Of a DNA stretch of 64,000 bases, positions 48,460 through 59,024 are shown in pieces. The number at the start of each line of letters is the position of its first letter. Positions within the stretch are counted from its first letter, which is position 1. Source of the stretch: Henckelia pumila (Eukaryota; Streptophyta; Magnoliopsida; Lamiales; Gesneriaceae). A program made the position numbers and the translations under genes. Under the pieces are notes generated by a model, which did not search any database, had not been told where the DNA came from, and worked only from the letters and a program-made list of their open reading frames with translations. The DNA lies in contig NW_027331833.1 of assembly GCF_033568475.1 (NCBI RefSeq), positions 1,240,001 through 1,304,000 on the forward strand, in the 5' to 3' direction.

Positions 48460-48922
48460 CGTCCCCTCCCAGATCACTTGAATGCACAAGAATACTCACA
48501 ATTCTTCTGCATCTAAGTCGGAAAATAATCAGTAATTGGGGGGAGAAACTGTAGCGATTGATGGGGAAATTCAACGGAGGTTTTGAGGGCAAAAAGAAAA
48601 TAATAAAATTAAAAAAAAAAAATCCTTTTCAGACAAGAAGGTTTAAATGTTTGGGGAGGCTTCGCTTTCAAGGGAATGACGATTTGCTTTGTTCTTTGGT
48701 GAGTCGGGCGGAGTGCAGACTGTGTAAAAGGTCGAAATTGTCCTTCTACTGGGAAACAAAAGGTTATAAAGATGGGGATATTCATGGGATTTGGGCACAC
48801 TCTGGAATTTCCTCATATATTGTGTCCTATTTTAGCAATTTTTCAATTTCAACTTTTTTTTAATTAATAATGTCCTCTTTAAGCAATTTATGTGGCTTGT
48901 TATGTGAATTTGATTAAAACAT
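48460..48922. promoter_or_regulatory. Upstream region of the RING gene
   Basis: This is the 5' flank of the minus-strand RING gene, about 460 bases up to the first transposon. No convincing TATA box was found. The interval 48640-48790 is somewhat GC-richer than its surroundings and has no recognisable coding sequence. Confidence 0.4.
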
Positions 48923-49511
48923 GGGTGAATTGGTGTTCAGTCCCTAAATCCAAAAGCAAATTAAGAATCAGACCCTTGTCAGAAAAAAATTGTTTGCACT
49001 CCATGGGCCCACATTATTTTTCTCGGATAAAATTAAGTACAAAACATTGAAAATATGGTACAAATACAAGATATTTGAGCACTAATTGTTCAAGATCGAG
49101 TACAAAAAATACAATTTTGACTATAAAATCTAAACATTTTTATTAATGTGAACTTGAAACATGTGTTTGAGTACTCAAAAATCATATATTTGTACCAGAT
49201 CTAACACATTAGGTACTCAAAAATCACACATGCGTACCATATTTTCAATGTTTTGTACCGATTTTCATCCAAATAAGATAAATGTGTTATTAATATCAAT
49301 ATTTTTTAGTACTCGAAAATCATATATTTATACTAGATCTAACACATTTGATACTCAAATATCATGTATTTGTACCATATTTTTCATGTTTTGTATCAAA
49401 TTTCATCCGAAATAAAACATGTGGGCCCAGGGAGTTTAAACAAAGTTTTTTTCTGACAAGGACTGATTACCAATTTAAGTTTTGATCTAGGGACTGAATT
49501 ATAAATTATCG
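48923..49511. mobile_element. Mutator-like MITE with long inverted ends
   Basis: Inverted ends of about 100 bases share TTCAGTCCCTA, CTTGTCAGAAAAAAA and GGGCCCACAT. A perfect 9-bp duplication, TTAAAACAT, flanks it (48914-48922, 49512-49520). The middle has direct repeats of GTACTCAAAAATCA and TTTGTACCA-type units at 49170-49390. It has no transposase. Confidence 0.85.
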
Positions 49512-49648
49512 TTAAAACATATAAGTTTAATTTGAAAATAATAATTTCAAATACATAGATTTCGATCAATGTTTTATTGATAATAATGAAATAATATATC
49601 AAATCTCTATATTTTAATTATATACACATTAATTAAATATATAAAGTA

Positions 49649-50201
49649 ATGTTTTCAAAATCGAACCGGACCGATCGTTTTGACCGGGAACGAATTAAAG
49701 TTCCGATCTCGTGCACCCACAAAAAAAGTTTTAATGGTCAAATCGGCTAGAATCGATCGAACTGGTCAAGAACTGGAACACCGGTTCAACCGGTTGAATC
49801 GGTTTTTCTGATTATTTTTTTTTTGAAAAAGTAATTTTTTATTATTAAAACCTTAAATTTAATATTTTATTATATATACATGATTGTTTTGAATTTTATT
49901 TCAATAAAAATATTATTTTAGTAATATTATATTTTTTAATTAATTATTTATTATTTAAAAAATGTATAACTATAATTGAAATTTGAATATATTTATATAG
50001 TTATTTGATTTTAAAACCATGATAAATATATTTTTTTGTCTATTTATATACATATTTTAAGTTTTTAAAATTTAAAATATATTATTTATTATATTATATA
50101 AACGCTTTTTCGGTTTAACCGTCTGGTTAAAATGGTCCGATCAGTTGGACTATTTTTTTAAAATATACATTTCGATCACCAGTTCGATTATGAAACCGTT
50201 G
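49649..50201. mobile_element. MITE with ACCGGTTC-rich ends and 10-bp flanking repeat
   Basis: Inverted ends share TTTCAWAATCGAAC, with repeated CGGTT and AACCG motifs just inside. A perfect 10-base direct repeat, ATATAAAGTA, flanks it (49639-49648, 50202-50211), fitting a Mutator-type duplication of 9-11 bp. The middle is AT-rich and non-coding. Confidence 0.75.
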
Positions 50202-50353
50202 ATATAAAGTAGAATGAATTTCAAATGACATCATTATTTGGTGAACTTGAAATTTATCCTAATTAACATTAAATAATATGTAAATATCCAATATGTTTGG
50301 TTTGGAGGATTTCTATGAGATTTGATGGAATTTGGAATTACAAATATTATTTT

Positions 50354-50654
50354 GGAAAAATAAGTTTTTTGGTATAGTAACTTTACTCAATTTGGGTTTT
50401 GGTTCATTGACTTTTTCGATGCGGGTTTTGGTACACTAACTTTGCATTTTCAGTGTTTTTTGGTCCAACTGTATACGTGTCAGCTTCTGATTGGTCCACA
50501 TCATCATTTTGGACCAATAAAAAATTGATACATATGCAGTTGGACCAAAAAACACTGAAAGTGCAAAGTTAGTGTATCAACACTCACATCGGAAAAGTTA
50601 ATGAACCAAAACCAAAATATGGACAAGTTAATGGACCAAAAAACTTATTTTTCC
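50354..50654. mobile_element. Mutator-like foldback MITE
   Basis: Arms of about 130 bases pair across a short centre; shared blocks are GGAAAAATAAGTTTTTTGG, GGTTTTGGTTCATT and TCAGTGTTTTTTGGTCCAAC. A perfect 9-bp duplication, TATTATTTT, lies at 50345-50353 and 50655-50663. It inserted into an older repeat related to the GGATTTGAAATCC-rich family (about 50290-51010). Confidence 0.88.
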
Positions 50655-51271
50655 TATTATTTTAGTGTAATGTAATTGGTAAAATAAGATTTCAAAATAA
50701 GATTGATATTTGATGGGATTTCATTTAACTAAATGAATTCTTATGAAATTGGTCGGATTTTGTGGAATTTAATAGAATTTGAGTTTTAAAAAAAGTAATA
50801 AATTTTTAAAAATTATATTTATATAAATTATTGATAGATTTTAAGTCTTATTTGCAAATTTCATAAAATATGATTTATATAAAAAATTATATTATAAGTT
50901 CACACTATTATATTTTAAATTCTTACCAAACATCAAAATAGAATTTCAATTGCATGAATTCGAAATCCAATTCTAATTTCAAATTCAGTTCCAAATCCTA
51001 TTTTTATACATCCAAAACACTGGAAAGAGTGGATAAGTTTGTGGTCTTATTTCTTTAAATAAAAAAATACATTTAAAATCAATTGATTTGAATTTTTTTT
51101 GTCCGACACAATCATAAGTCTTTTAAAGAAAAATAGCATGCATATAAGTCTATAGAGAGGGTACAAAAAAAAAATTAACAAAAAACATGTCAATCTCACC
51201 CCAAGAACATGACATAATGGTAAAGTAATTAGAGAAGAAGCGGAAATCACAAGTTTAAAATCTTAGATATG

Positions 51272-51986
51272 TGATACCCTACAAGTAGACACATCACAAG
51301 TTTAGACCCGATTCGAGTTCATAGTTAAGAACCAAGACTTGGATTTAACTCTAAGCGGTAAATTAGCCCACAAGGGTAGGTGGTGGATGCGAGACATATT
51401 GGAGTTGGAGTTGAGTCAGAGAATTAAGTGACAAGGGTAAAGATGAGTTAAGAGGTGCATTAAGGAGCTGAGGGTGACCTTGGGAGTTGGGAAGCAGAGG
51501 AGGTGGGAAGATGAGGAGGTGCTAAGAAGGTGGGGATGAACCAAAGAATTGAGGATGATGATGGTAGAGGATACTAGCCAGGGTGGAGCTCACCCTATAA
51601 TTTCAGCGTCGCCTCAAGGGCAAGACTATAAATGAAATTACCCTAAGAGAGCGAGCATCGGATAAGAAGCGTGTGAGCTACAGTACACACACATGGTCTC
51701 TTACTGAATATGTGTAGTCCTTTACAGTTTTCCTTATAAATATTGTATTTGCTCATTTCATTTGCAACTCATTACTTTTATTGAAGGGGTGCTCTAGCTC
51801 CTCTTTTACTTATTTTATTTTTTTGTTCTGACTTGAGCGTCGAAGAGCTACGCCGAGACATCCTCCCGGTCCTCTCTAACACTACTTTTTGCTTGGTTTC
51901 AGATTCATTCCAAACTTAAGGCTTTGGGATCGGATCGAATCGAATACAGACCTCAACTCGGGACTTGCAAATTTTAGCGAGTATCA
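51272..51986 (+). mobile_element. Solo LTR related to the gag-protease element
   Basis: The 715-bp sequence starts TGATACCC and ends GAGTATCA. Flanks ATATG and AGATG match at 4 of 5. It shares blocks with the LTRs of the 27429-33529 element read on the minus strand, for example TTGCAACTCATTACTTT and the terminal CAAATTTTAG. It is much more diverged from them than they are from each other. It is an older solo LTR of the same broad family, in the opposite orientation. Confidence 0.8.
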
Positions 51987-51991
51987 AGATG

Positions 51992-52578
51992 AAAATTAAT
52001 TAATATATAAGCTAAAAATGTTCAGATTATAAAAGCATCTCCAATGATCGCCACGGTGTTAGGTTGAGCAAAGCTGCGTATAATTTTTGTTTTGTTTTAT
52101 AACTATATATTTAATTGCTTAAGATAATCAACTTTTATTTAGTTAACTCGTTAATGAAAACTAATATATACATGATGTAAATTGTAAATTTCTTAAAGTA
52201 ATTTTTAAAGAAAATTAGATCAGTTAATAAATTATTTGTTGTAAATAAAAATTATAAATAAAAATTATCATAGAGTTTAGATTTGATGAGTTGGAGATAA
52301 ATTTTGTATTTGATGTAGAAATTAAATTTTTTAAAGTTATTATTGCATTAAAAATATTGTAATGATCAGTTGGAAATGAGTTAACAGTATCTTGATTTAC
52401 TCAGAGAGTCGACAAATAAAAAGGGAATGTCTAAAAGGTCTTCTTATCCAAAGATTAGTTAAGTGAAACTCGAGTACCTAGGTTGAAAAAATTATAAGAA
52501 AACATGTCACGCCTCTCAATTTTTAGTCATTTTATATATCGTCAACTGTGTTTACATCAGTTTTTTCTTGGGCCCTTA
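51992..52578. other. Intergenic AT-rich DNA
   Basis: No gene or bounded repeat was identified. Confidence 0.45.
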
Positions 52579-52586
52579 GCGTAGGG

Positions 52587-53077
52587 CAGAGTCGGTCCTT
52601 GTTGTCTAGAGATTTTGGACGAAACTATAAATTTTGCCCTAAGTTTATCTTTCGATCAATAATTTGTCTTCCATTAGAACTACTTCTTCCAAAAAAAAAT
52701 AAAAATTTACATCATTCATAATAGCATATATACCTAATAAAACACTAAATAACAATAATAAAAAATTAACAAGCCAATAAGAAGAAAAAGAGTTTCTCGT
52801 GAGATTGTGAAATATAAACTTAAGTGTTGCAAGACAGCATGACCCAATGATTTTTCTCTTCACCGGTTTTCGGAGCGAATTTTTTTTATAGGTATAGAGT
52901 GAGATTTTGATAAACAAAAAAAATTGTGAAGATATATATTTTGGGTATAACTGATTTATTTTTAGAATTATTTTATTTGATATATATATATATAAAGAAT
53001 TTTGGGCTCCTAATTTTTTTCAAAATTTTTGGGCCCTGAGCAGGAGCCCTGGTAGCCCTCCCTCAGGACCGCCTTTG
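52587..53077. mobile_element. hAT-like MITE with CRAAG-CGGTCCT ends
   Basis: The left end CAGAGTCGGTCCT and the inverted right end CAAAGGCGGTCCT pair as terminal repeats. Flanks GCGTAGGG (52579-52586) and GAGCAGGG (53078-53085) match at 6 of 8. The right side is rich in GGGCCC and GGAGCCC motifs. It has no coding capacity. Confidence 0.6.
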
Positions 53078-53379
53078 GAGCAGGGGAAGCCGATGTAATA
53101 TATCGTTCACAGAGTATAGATATTAGATAACACAATATAAATGTAAAACAAATGCTGGGAATATTCTTATATTCAAATTGATCTATTTTCATGAAATTTC
53201 GTAGAATGAAAATATATGATATTTGAAAAATATTTTTAAAAATCAAAAGTTCACATTTGACAGCGTACCATGAGAAAGTTATAGTGTCTCTAGTTGCTTT
53301 AAAGCAATGCTCAAAAAACTTCCGCACAATTGATCCAAAGGGCCTTTTAAATTTTCAAAAATTTGGTAAGATTATATAT

Positions 53380-53415
53380 ATACTAGTAATCGTAGCACAC
53401 ACTTTATGTGTGTAC
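53380..53415 (-). mobile_element. Helitron 3' terminus (minus strand)
   Basis: On the minus strand, a hairpin (CACACA, loop TAAAG, TGTGTG) is followed about 10 bases later by CTAG and T, the Helitron 3' signature. The body would extend to the right. Its 5' end could not be found, perhaps because the (TA)n tract at 53700-53745 obscures it. Confidence 0.45.
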
Positions 53416-53695
53416 TGAAAAATTAATTATCATGAAGTAAAATTTAATTTTTGTAATCAAAAAATAAATTTGAATAGCTAATTCATCAAATTGAGACGTG
53501 AAGTAGTGGAGAGGTCATAATGAGAGTTGTCTTTTTGGTTAGTGGTTGGAGATGAGAAGGGTAATATAAAAAACTTTTAAATATTTAGACTTAAAAATGA
53601 GAAATCAAAGTAAAAATGAAGGTTAATTGTGGAAGAATATTTTGGTGTGTTCTTGACATATCAAAATAGTTTCTATAATATATCAACTATTATAA

Positions 53696-53699
<4 letters not shown>

Positions 53700-53745
<46 letters not shown>
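53700..53745. repeat. (TA)n microsatellite
   Basis: An almost uninterrupted TA run of about 45 bases, flanked by AT-rich DNA. Confidence 0.9.
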
Positions 53746-53747
<2 letters not shown>

Positions 53748-53902
53748 CTATATTTCTATAATTCTATCAGTTTTGAAAATAAACTCATTTTTACATGCTC
53801 TTGTTTTTTTTTATTTTTTTATTACTTTTAACCATGGCGCAGGCTGTGGTGGTTGTTAATTTTTTTATTTGATCGAACCTTAATTTCATTTTATATAATT
53901 AA

Positions 53903-54239
53903 GGTCCCGTTTGGACATATATACTTATAAAACGTTTTTATAAAAGTGTTTTTTGAAAAATTTTATAAAATGTTTTTAAAGTTGTTTTAAAAATAAATAT
54001 GTTTAGAAAACTATTCTATAAAAACATTTTAATATTTTAAAAATAATATTGTTCATCTTTGTACTCCATAATTTCATACTGATAACATCTCTTAAGTTTT
54101 CTTTAAACACTAAACTTGGAAAACACTTTTTAAAAAATATTTTTCAAAAAAAATTTACAAATTTTTATCCAAACACATACTTTAAGTTTTTCACTTATAA
54201 AAACTAAAATATTTTTAAAGTACATGTCCAAACGGAACC
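53903..54239. mobile_element. Tourist-like MITE (PIF/Harbinger type)
   Basis: The ends GGTCCCGTTTGGACAT and, inverted, GGTTCCGTTTGGACAT are near-identical. TAA lies on both sides (53900-53902, 54240-54242), the target size for Tourist elements. The 337-bp body is AT-rich and partly self-complementary. Confidence 0.85.
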
Positions 54240-54345
54240 TAAATTAATGAAATATTGTTTTAGTATATTAAATATTTCAAAGAAACAAATATTCACAGAA
54301 AGCAAATGTATATTAATATATTAAAACTGAGAAACAATGGCATCT

Positions 54346-54419
54346 GGCCCATTAGCTCAGTTGGTTAGAGCGTCGTGCTAATAACGCGAAGGTCGCAGGT
54401 TCGAGACCTGCATGGGCCA
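54346..54419 (+). tRNA. trnI-AAU: tRNA-Ile, anticodon AAU
   Basis: A 74-base gene with a perfect acceptor stem (GGCCCAT/ATGGGCC, discriminator A) and a D arm GCTC-AGTTGGTTA-GAGC. The anticodon stem-loop is TCGTG-CTAATAA-CGCGA, with AAT at 54380-54382. The T arm is GCAGG-TTCGAGA-CCTGC. A and B box promoter elements are intact. There is no intron. It matches the usual plant nuclear tRNA-Ile(AAU) and should be functional. Confidence 0.98.
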
Positions 54420-54420
54420 G

Positions 54421-54426
54421 TTTTTT
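54421..54426 (+). terminator. RNA polymerase III terminator of tRNA-Ile
   Basis: A run of six T residues begins two bases after the tRNA 3' end, as expected for Pol III termination. Confidence 0.85.
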
Positions 54427-56071
54427 GCTCTTACTGGTTTATGCTTGTCGCGCCATGAAAATTGTAAAATTAAAAAATCTCCCCAAAATATTGATAAAGT
54501 AGGCCTCCAACTCTCACATATTTTATTTTTCACACCTTGAATGAATGACGTTATTGACGACTTTGTCTCTGCTAACTTTAATTTGGCTAAAAAAGTTTGA
54601 CATTTAAATTAGGTCAGGTTTAATAAAAAAAAATTAGACAATTGCAAATAATCCATATTTAATCAACTATTCACTAATCTTCTTATTTAAATACATTGCT
54701 TCCGAAAATGGCAAATAATCCATTTGTAAGCAATGTTATAGTTTTTTCCCACAAAAAACTCCAATTAAACAGTTTTATGTGTCAATTTTGTGAAACAGAT
54801 CTCCTGTTCGATCGGACTCGTGAAAAAATATTACTTTCTATGCAAATATATTACTTTCAGTTGTAGATATGAATCGGATCGATCCTCATGTACATATATT
54901 TTTAATTATTCTAAGTTTTGTTTCGGGTTATTGCAATAATGATTTTGTTGTTTTTATGCGTAGGTGTTTAATTTGTTACTGACTTAAAACACATATTTCT
55001 CAAAAAAATTCTTAATAATAAAATGTTTGTTTCAAGGAATACTTAAATATAGTTTGTGATTATTGAATTGAAGAATGATGACAATGATCAAATTAACTTA
55101 TATTTTAATTTCTATGCTTCTCCATTTTAATTAAATACAAAATGATCAAACTTATACTTTAATTATATGATTAGAATTTTAAAAATATTACTAAGTATCA
55201 CGTCAGAATTATGTAAAATCATAAAATAAATTATGTTAATGAATACATATTTAATATTTTAAATTTTTTGGCAATTAAAAGAAATATTGAAAAATAATTT
55301 GACGAGTGTAGGTAGCTAAAAGGTTGATTTTAACAGTTAAAAATATATTAAATAGAAACAACACAAGACCAAATATAATCATCACACATTAATAAAAAGT
55401 AGAGGGGAAAGTCGAGTAAATTTGGATTAGATATTTAGATATAATTACCACACAACCAGTGCAACTAAAAAATCTTGCACTATATATAATTTCATACATA
55501 AACACCCCGAGCTGGTCAACACACATATTCGATGACCATTACATAAAATTAATAATAAAAAAAGGGACAAAGTGTAACATGCCTTAACTTTAATAAATAT
55601 ACATTAATTCCCACAATTTACTACATCACAACCTCCAGCGCCTCCAGAAAACACAAAGTATTTTCATCGTTGGTAGAATTTCAGTACATCAGAGTTCGAC
55701 GCCCCAAGTTCATGGAGGCAATAGCGGTGGATGTGGGCGGTAGCACCGCCACTCGTGGCGGCTGCCCTGCGGAAGCGGTGGCGGTAGCAAGATATGTTAT
55801 ATGACCATTGCATTATCACCAAATTTCTTGAAGATATGCAAAATTCACCACCAAGCAAGATATATATTATATTACTTTCCCTTTTGATATTGTAACTATT
55901 GTCAAAATATTAATATACCAACATAAGTAATTTATCAAGACAAAACACAACCCAAAAGCCACACAATGTTAAAAAAAAAAATGAGGGGGAAGATTTAATT
56001 TATAAAAAATGTAAAAGGAAAATATATTTTAGCATATAATATATATATATATGTTTTAAAGAGAGCTGTGT
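54427..56071. other. Intergenic DNA, 3' flank of bHLH30
   Basis: The stretch is mostly AT-rich. A GC-rich patch at about 55690-55800 has several short inverted repeats (for example CCGCCAC-TC-GTGGCGG) and an unrecognised short open frame on the minus strand. No family assignment is possible. Confidence 0.45.
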
Positions 56072-57992
56072 TCAAGGATATATACTTATATTGGTTCTTT
56101 GCCTTTTAACACTGGCGGAACCAGACTCCTCACCATTGGATTTCTCCATCACTGCTTTGAGTGCTTCTTGTATTGAGCTTATACTGTATTGCTGATTCTG
56201 ATCTTCATTATCAGTGATATTCGGATCTTCTTCTTGTACGTCGTCTCCAGTGATGAACAAAACATTCTTAACCCGGCCACCGAGCGTGGTTATTTCGGCC
56301 TTGAGAGTTTTCAACCTTAATGTTTTGAGAGTCTTGATTAGGTCTGGCAAGAGGTCGGATCGGTCCTCGCAGCAAATGGAAGCTTTGATCAATAGCTTAC
56401 CATCTTCTTCTGATGCATTATCCACTATTAGTTCGTCGGTCTCCGTAGGGACCGGACTAGTTTCCGCTATTAGAGAAGTTTGGCGCTTTAGCTCCTTCAC
56501 TTGTTGGATCACTTCTGCTAGCAATGAAGCTTTGTCTGTCTGAAATAAAGCATATATAACATATATAATAAACCTGCCTCTCATGAAAGGGTTTGTGGAA
56601 AAAGAATTAATTGCAAGAAAAAATATATATATATATTAAAGCTTGGTTTGCAGAAAATGGATACAAATTCGAATCATGGGACCAAAATCCCGACTTCTTT
56701 TAGCATTGTCCGGTGATAAATGTGGAGGGTGGGGTTTGAGGAAACAAACATAGGTAATAATAAAGTGTAAAAAACGAGCCGAATTACTGACAGGAATGCT
56801 TCTTTGTCTGTCTTTTTTTAATCTTTAAGAATCCTTCTATTAAATAAGTTTGACACCAAATTCCGGCAAGAATTTTCCATGGAAGCTTTTGGACTGCTTC
56901 TTGGTTTCTCTTTATTATATCAAACTCAGCGATATTAACGCTTTCTTCCCTTCCCTTTTTTTTTTTTTTTTTTCCAATTCCTCGGAACCAACACTTGGAA
57001 TATTATTGTGGGCATTTTTTCATCAATAAAAAAGATTTGACTAGTTTTTGAATAAATCACAAAATGTGCATATATACAAAATGAGAGCCCTTTATGTCAT
57101 TTCTCCCACCTAATCAATCATATATCCACTAGTCACATGAAATCCAATTCCTTTTTTAAGTACCTAAGAAGAATCTTAGGATGTAATCTTAGAAAAATCT
57201 TCGAACCCACAAAAGATTACACAAAAAAGCCCAAACTTTAGGTAGTTTAATTTGGTGTGAACACTAAAAATATTTCATGCGAACATGTATGTTATTTGTT
57301 GGTGCGTTAACATATATAATAATGATTAATGCGATAAAGTATTAATTAATTTGAATCCAAGTTTGGCTTACTTTAGTGGTGCTAGGGAGTAAGCTCCTGA
57401 GCTTAGCAAGATGATTATTGATCCTTTCTCTACGCCTCCTCTCGGCTTCACTGTGGCTTTTAGAGGCAGCAAGAGCCTTTGCATCCATAATCTCTTGAGC
57501 CGTCATTTTCTGCAGCTCAGCATGGAGCCCAAAAGGGGCCGAATTGGGGCTTACCATCTGGCATAAAGACTCGGAAATGAGCCTCATTTGGTGGTCCGAA
57601 CCCGGTCCGTCGTATCCGAACTGTAACCCGGATGCCATTCGGTTGAAGAAACCACCGTAGGACGACGATGTTGGCGGCAGTGGCGGTGGCGGCGGAGGAG
57701 GAAGAAGAAACGGGTCGTGATCACGGGTCGAGAAAACCGGGTTAAATGAGTGGACCGGAGGAAGTGTCCATGGCAGGATTTGTGATACCTCAGGGAACGT
57801 CAAAGTTGATCCTCCCCCCACATTACCTCCGACTCCAATATAAGCTGCATCACTAGTATTTTGCTGCTGCATTTCTTGAATAAGCGATGGCTCCTGAATT
57901 TGGCCGAAACCCTGATCAATATTAGTGATATTATGAGTTATATAATGTGAAATGTTTTCTTGATTCCCTTCTTTCTTGTTATTTCCATACAT
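56072..57992 (-). CDS. bHLH30: bHLH transcription factor, bHLH30 / TMO5-LIKE1 type (2 exons)
   Basis: Exon 1 is 57372-57992 and exon 2 is 56072-56539, together 362 residues. The single intron lies inside the HLH loop, after LPSTTK. The N-terminal half is low in complexity (Gly, Gln, Pro; a PPPPPPP run). Conserved KMTAQEIMDAKALAASKSH leads into the basic region AERRRRERINNHLAKLRSLL. H180, E184 and R188 form the G-box-binding set. Helix 2 (TDKASLLAEVIQQVKELKRQ, 208-227) follows, then an ACT-like dimerisation region (about 250-305: LIKASICCEDRSDLLPDLIKTL, then TLGGRVKNVLFITG). It closely resembles Arabidopsis bHLH30 (At1g68810), a TMO5 relative that pairs with LHW in vascular and root patterning. 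The frame is open upstream to an ATG at 58112, but MYGNNKKEGN at 57992 is the better start. Confidence 0.93.
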
Positions 57993-58470
57993 AATATATA
58001 ATATATATGGAAGCCTCTCAAACCCCTCGAAACCCCACCTCAATTTATAAGTGTCCGCATGTGGGATTTGGAGTATAATTTCTTGGTAAACCAAAGCTAC
58101 AAAAGAGGTCAAAAATGAAGCGAACTTTAGGGTTGTTTCATAATCATTTCATCTTTTTTACACATAAAGATGAAAAGAAAATAATAAGTGTAAAGAATCA
58201 AGAAACTTGGATTCTACTTCACACAGGAGGCAAAAGGGGATTATGTGAGTAGGGATTTAGCATAAAGATTTGTACCTTTGTTTTTTGTTTTTTGTTTTTT
58301 TTAATACGAGACGACGGAGAGCTTGTAGTATGTTTGCCCCTTTAATCTTTAGACCTTTTTTTGCTTCTTCTCTTCCTCTGCCGCAGCCTTTAAGAAGTGG
58401 TGATTTTAGTGAATGGTAAAGAGAGAAGAACCCCTTTTTATCTTACCATTAATTTAATCATCTTTTCTTT
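57993..58470. promoter_or_regulatory. 5' flank and probable leader of bHLH30
   Basis: The region is AG-rich on the minus strand and may hold an unusually long leader. It includes an in-frame upstream ATG at 58112. No TATA box could be fixed with confidence. Confidence 0.4.
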
Positions 58471-58992
58471 TAATTATATTGTGCATTGTTGGTATGCTAG
58501 CTAGCTTTTTTTGGTTTCTTTGTTTTCTCTTAATAGGCTGATCCCCCATCGTGTATTCCACCCGGTTGGTTTTCATGGTGCATGCGTGGCGTATTAGATT
58601 TTATTTTTTCTTCTTGTTGATAAATATTAAGTGTATGGTATACATGTACATATCCCTTCTTTTATTCCTGAAAAAGCAATTCAAATTTTAGAAGAGAACA
58701 TAATTAAAAAATATTATATTGTTAGTATAATATACATATATGACCGATTAATATATATTACTTTATTTTTATCAGCATCAAGAAAATTTTTATGTACACA
58801 CACATATATATGTCCGAAATGATTTTAAATAATCTCCTTATATTTTATTTAAATAATCAATAAGTTACATAATTCATTCTTCAAATAAATGTAAACATAA
58901 GAGATAGATACTGTACAATGAACTCTTATAACAACTACTTTATAAGTGTCTTCGTTTTACGATATTGATTGATTCTAATTGATACATATGAG

Positions 58993-59024
<32 letters not shown>

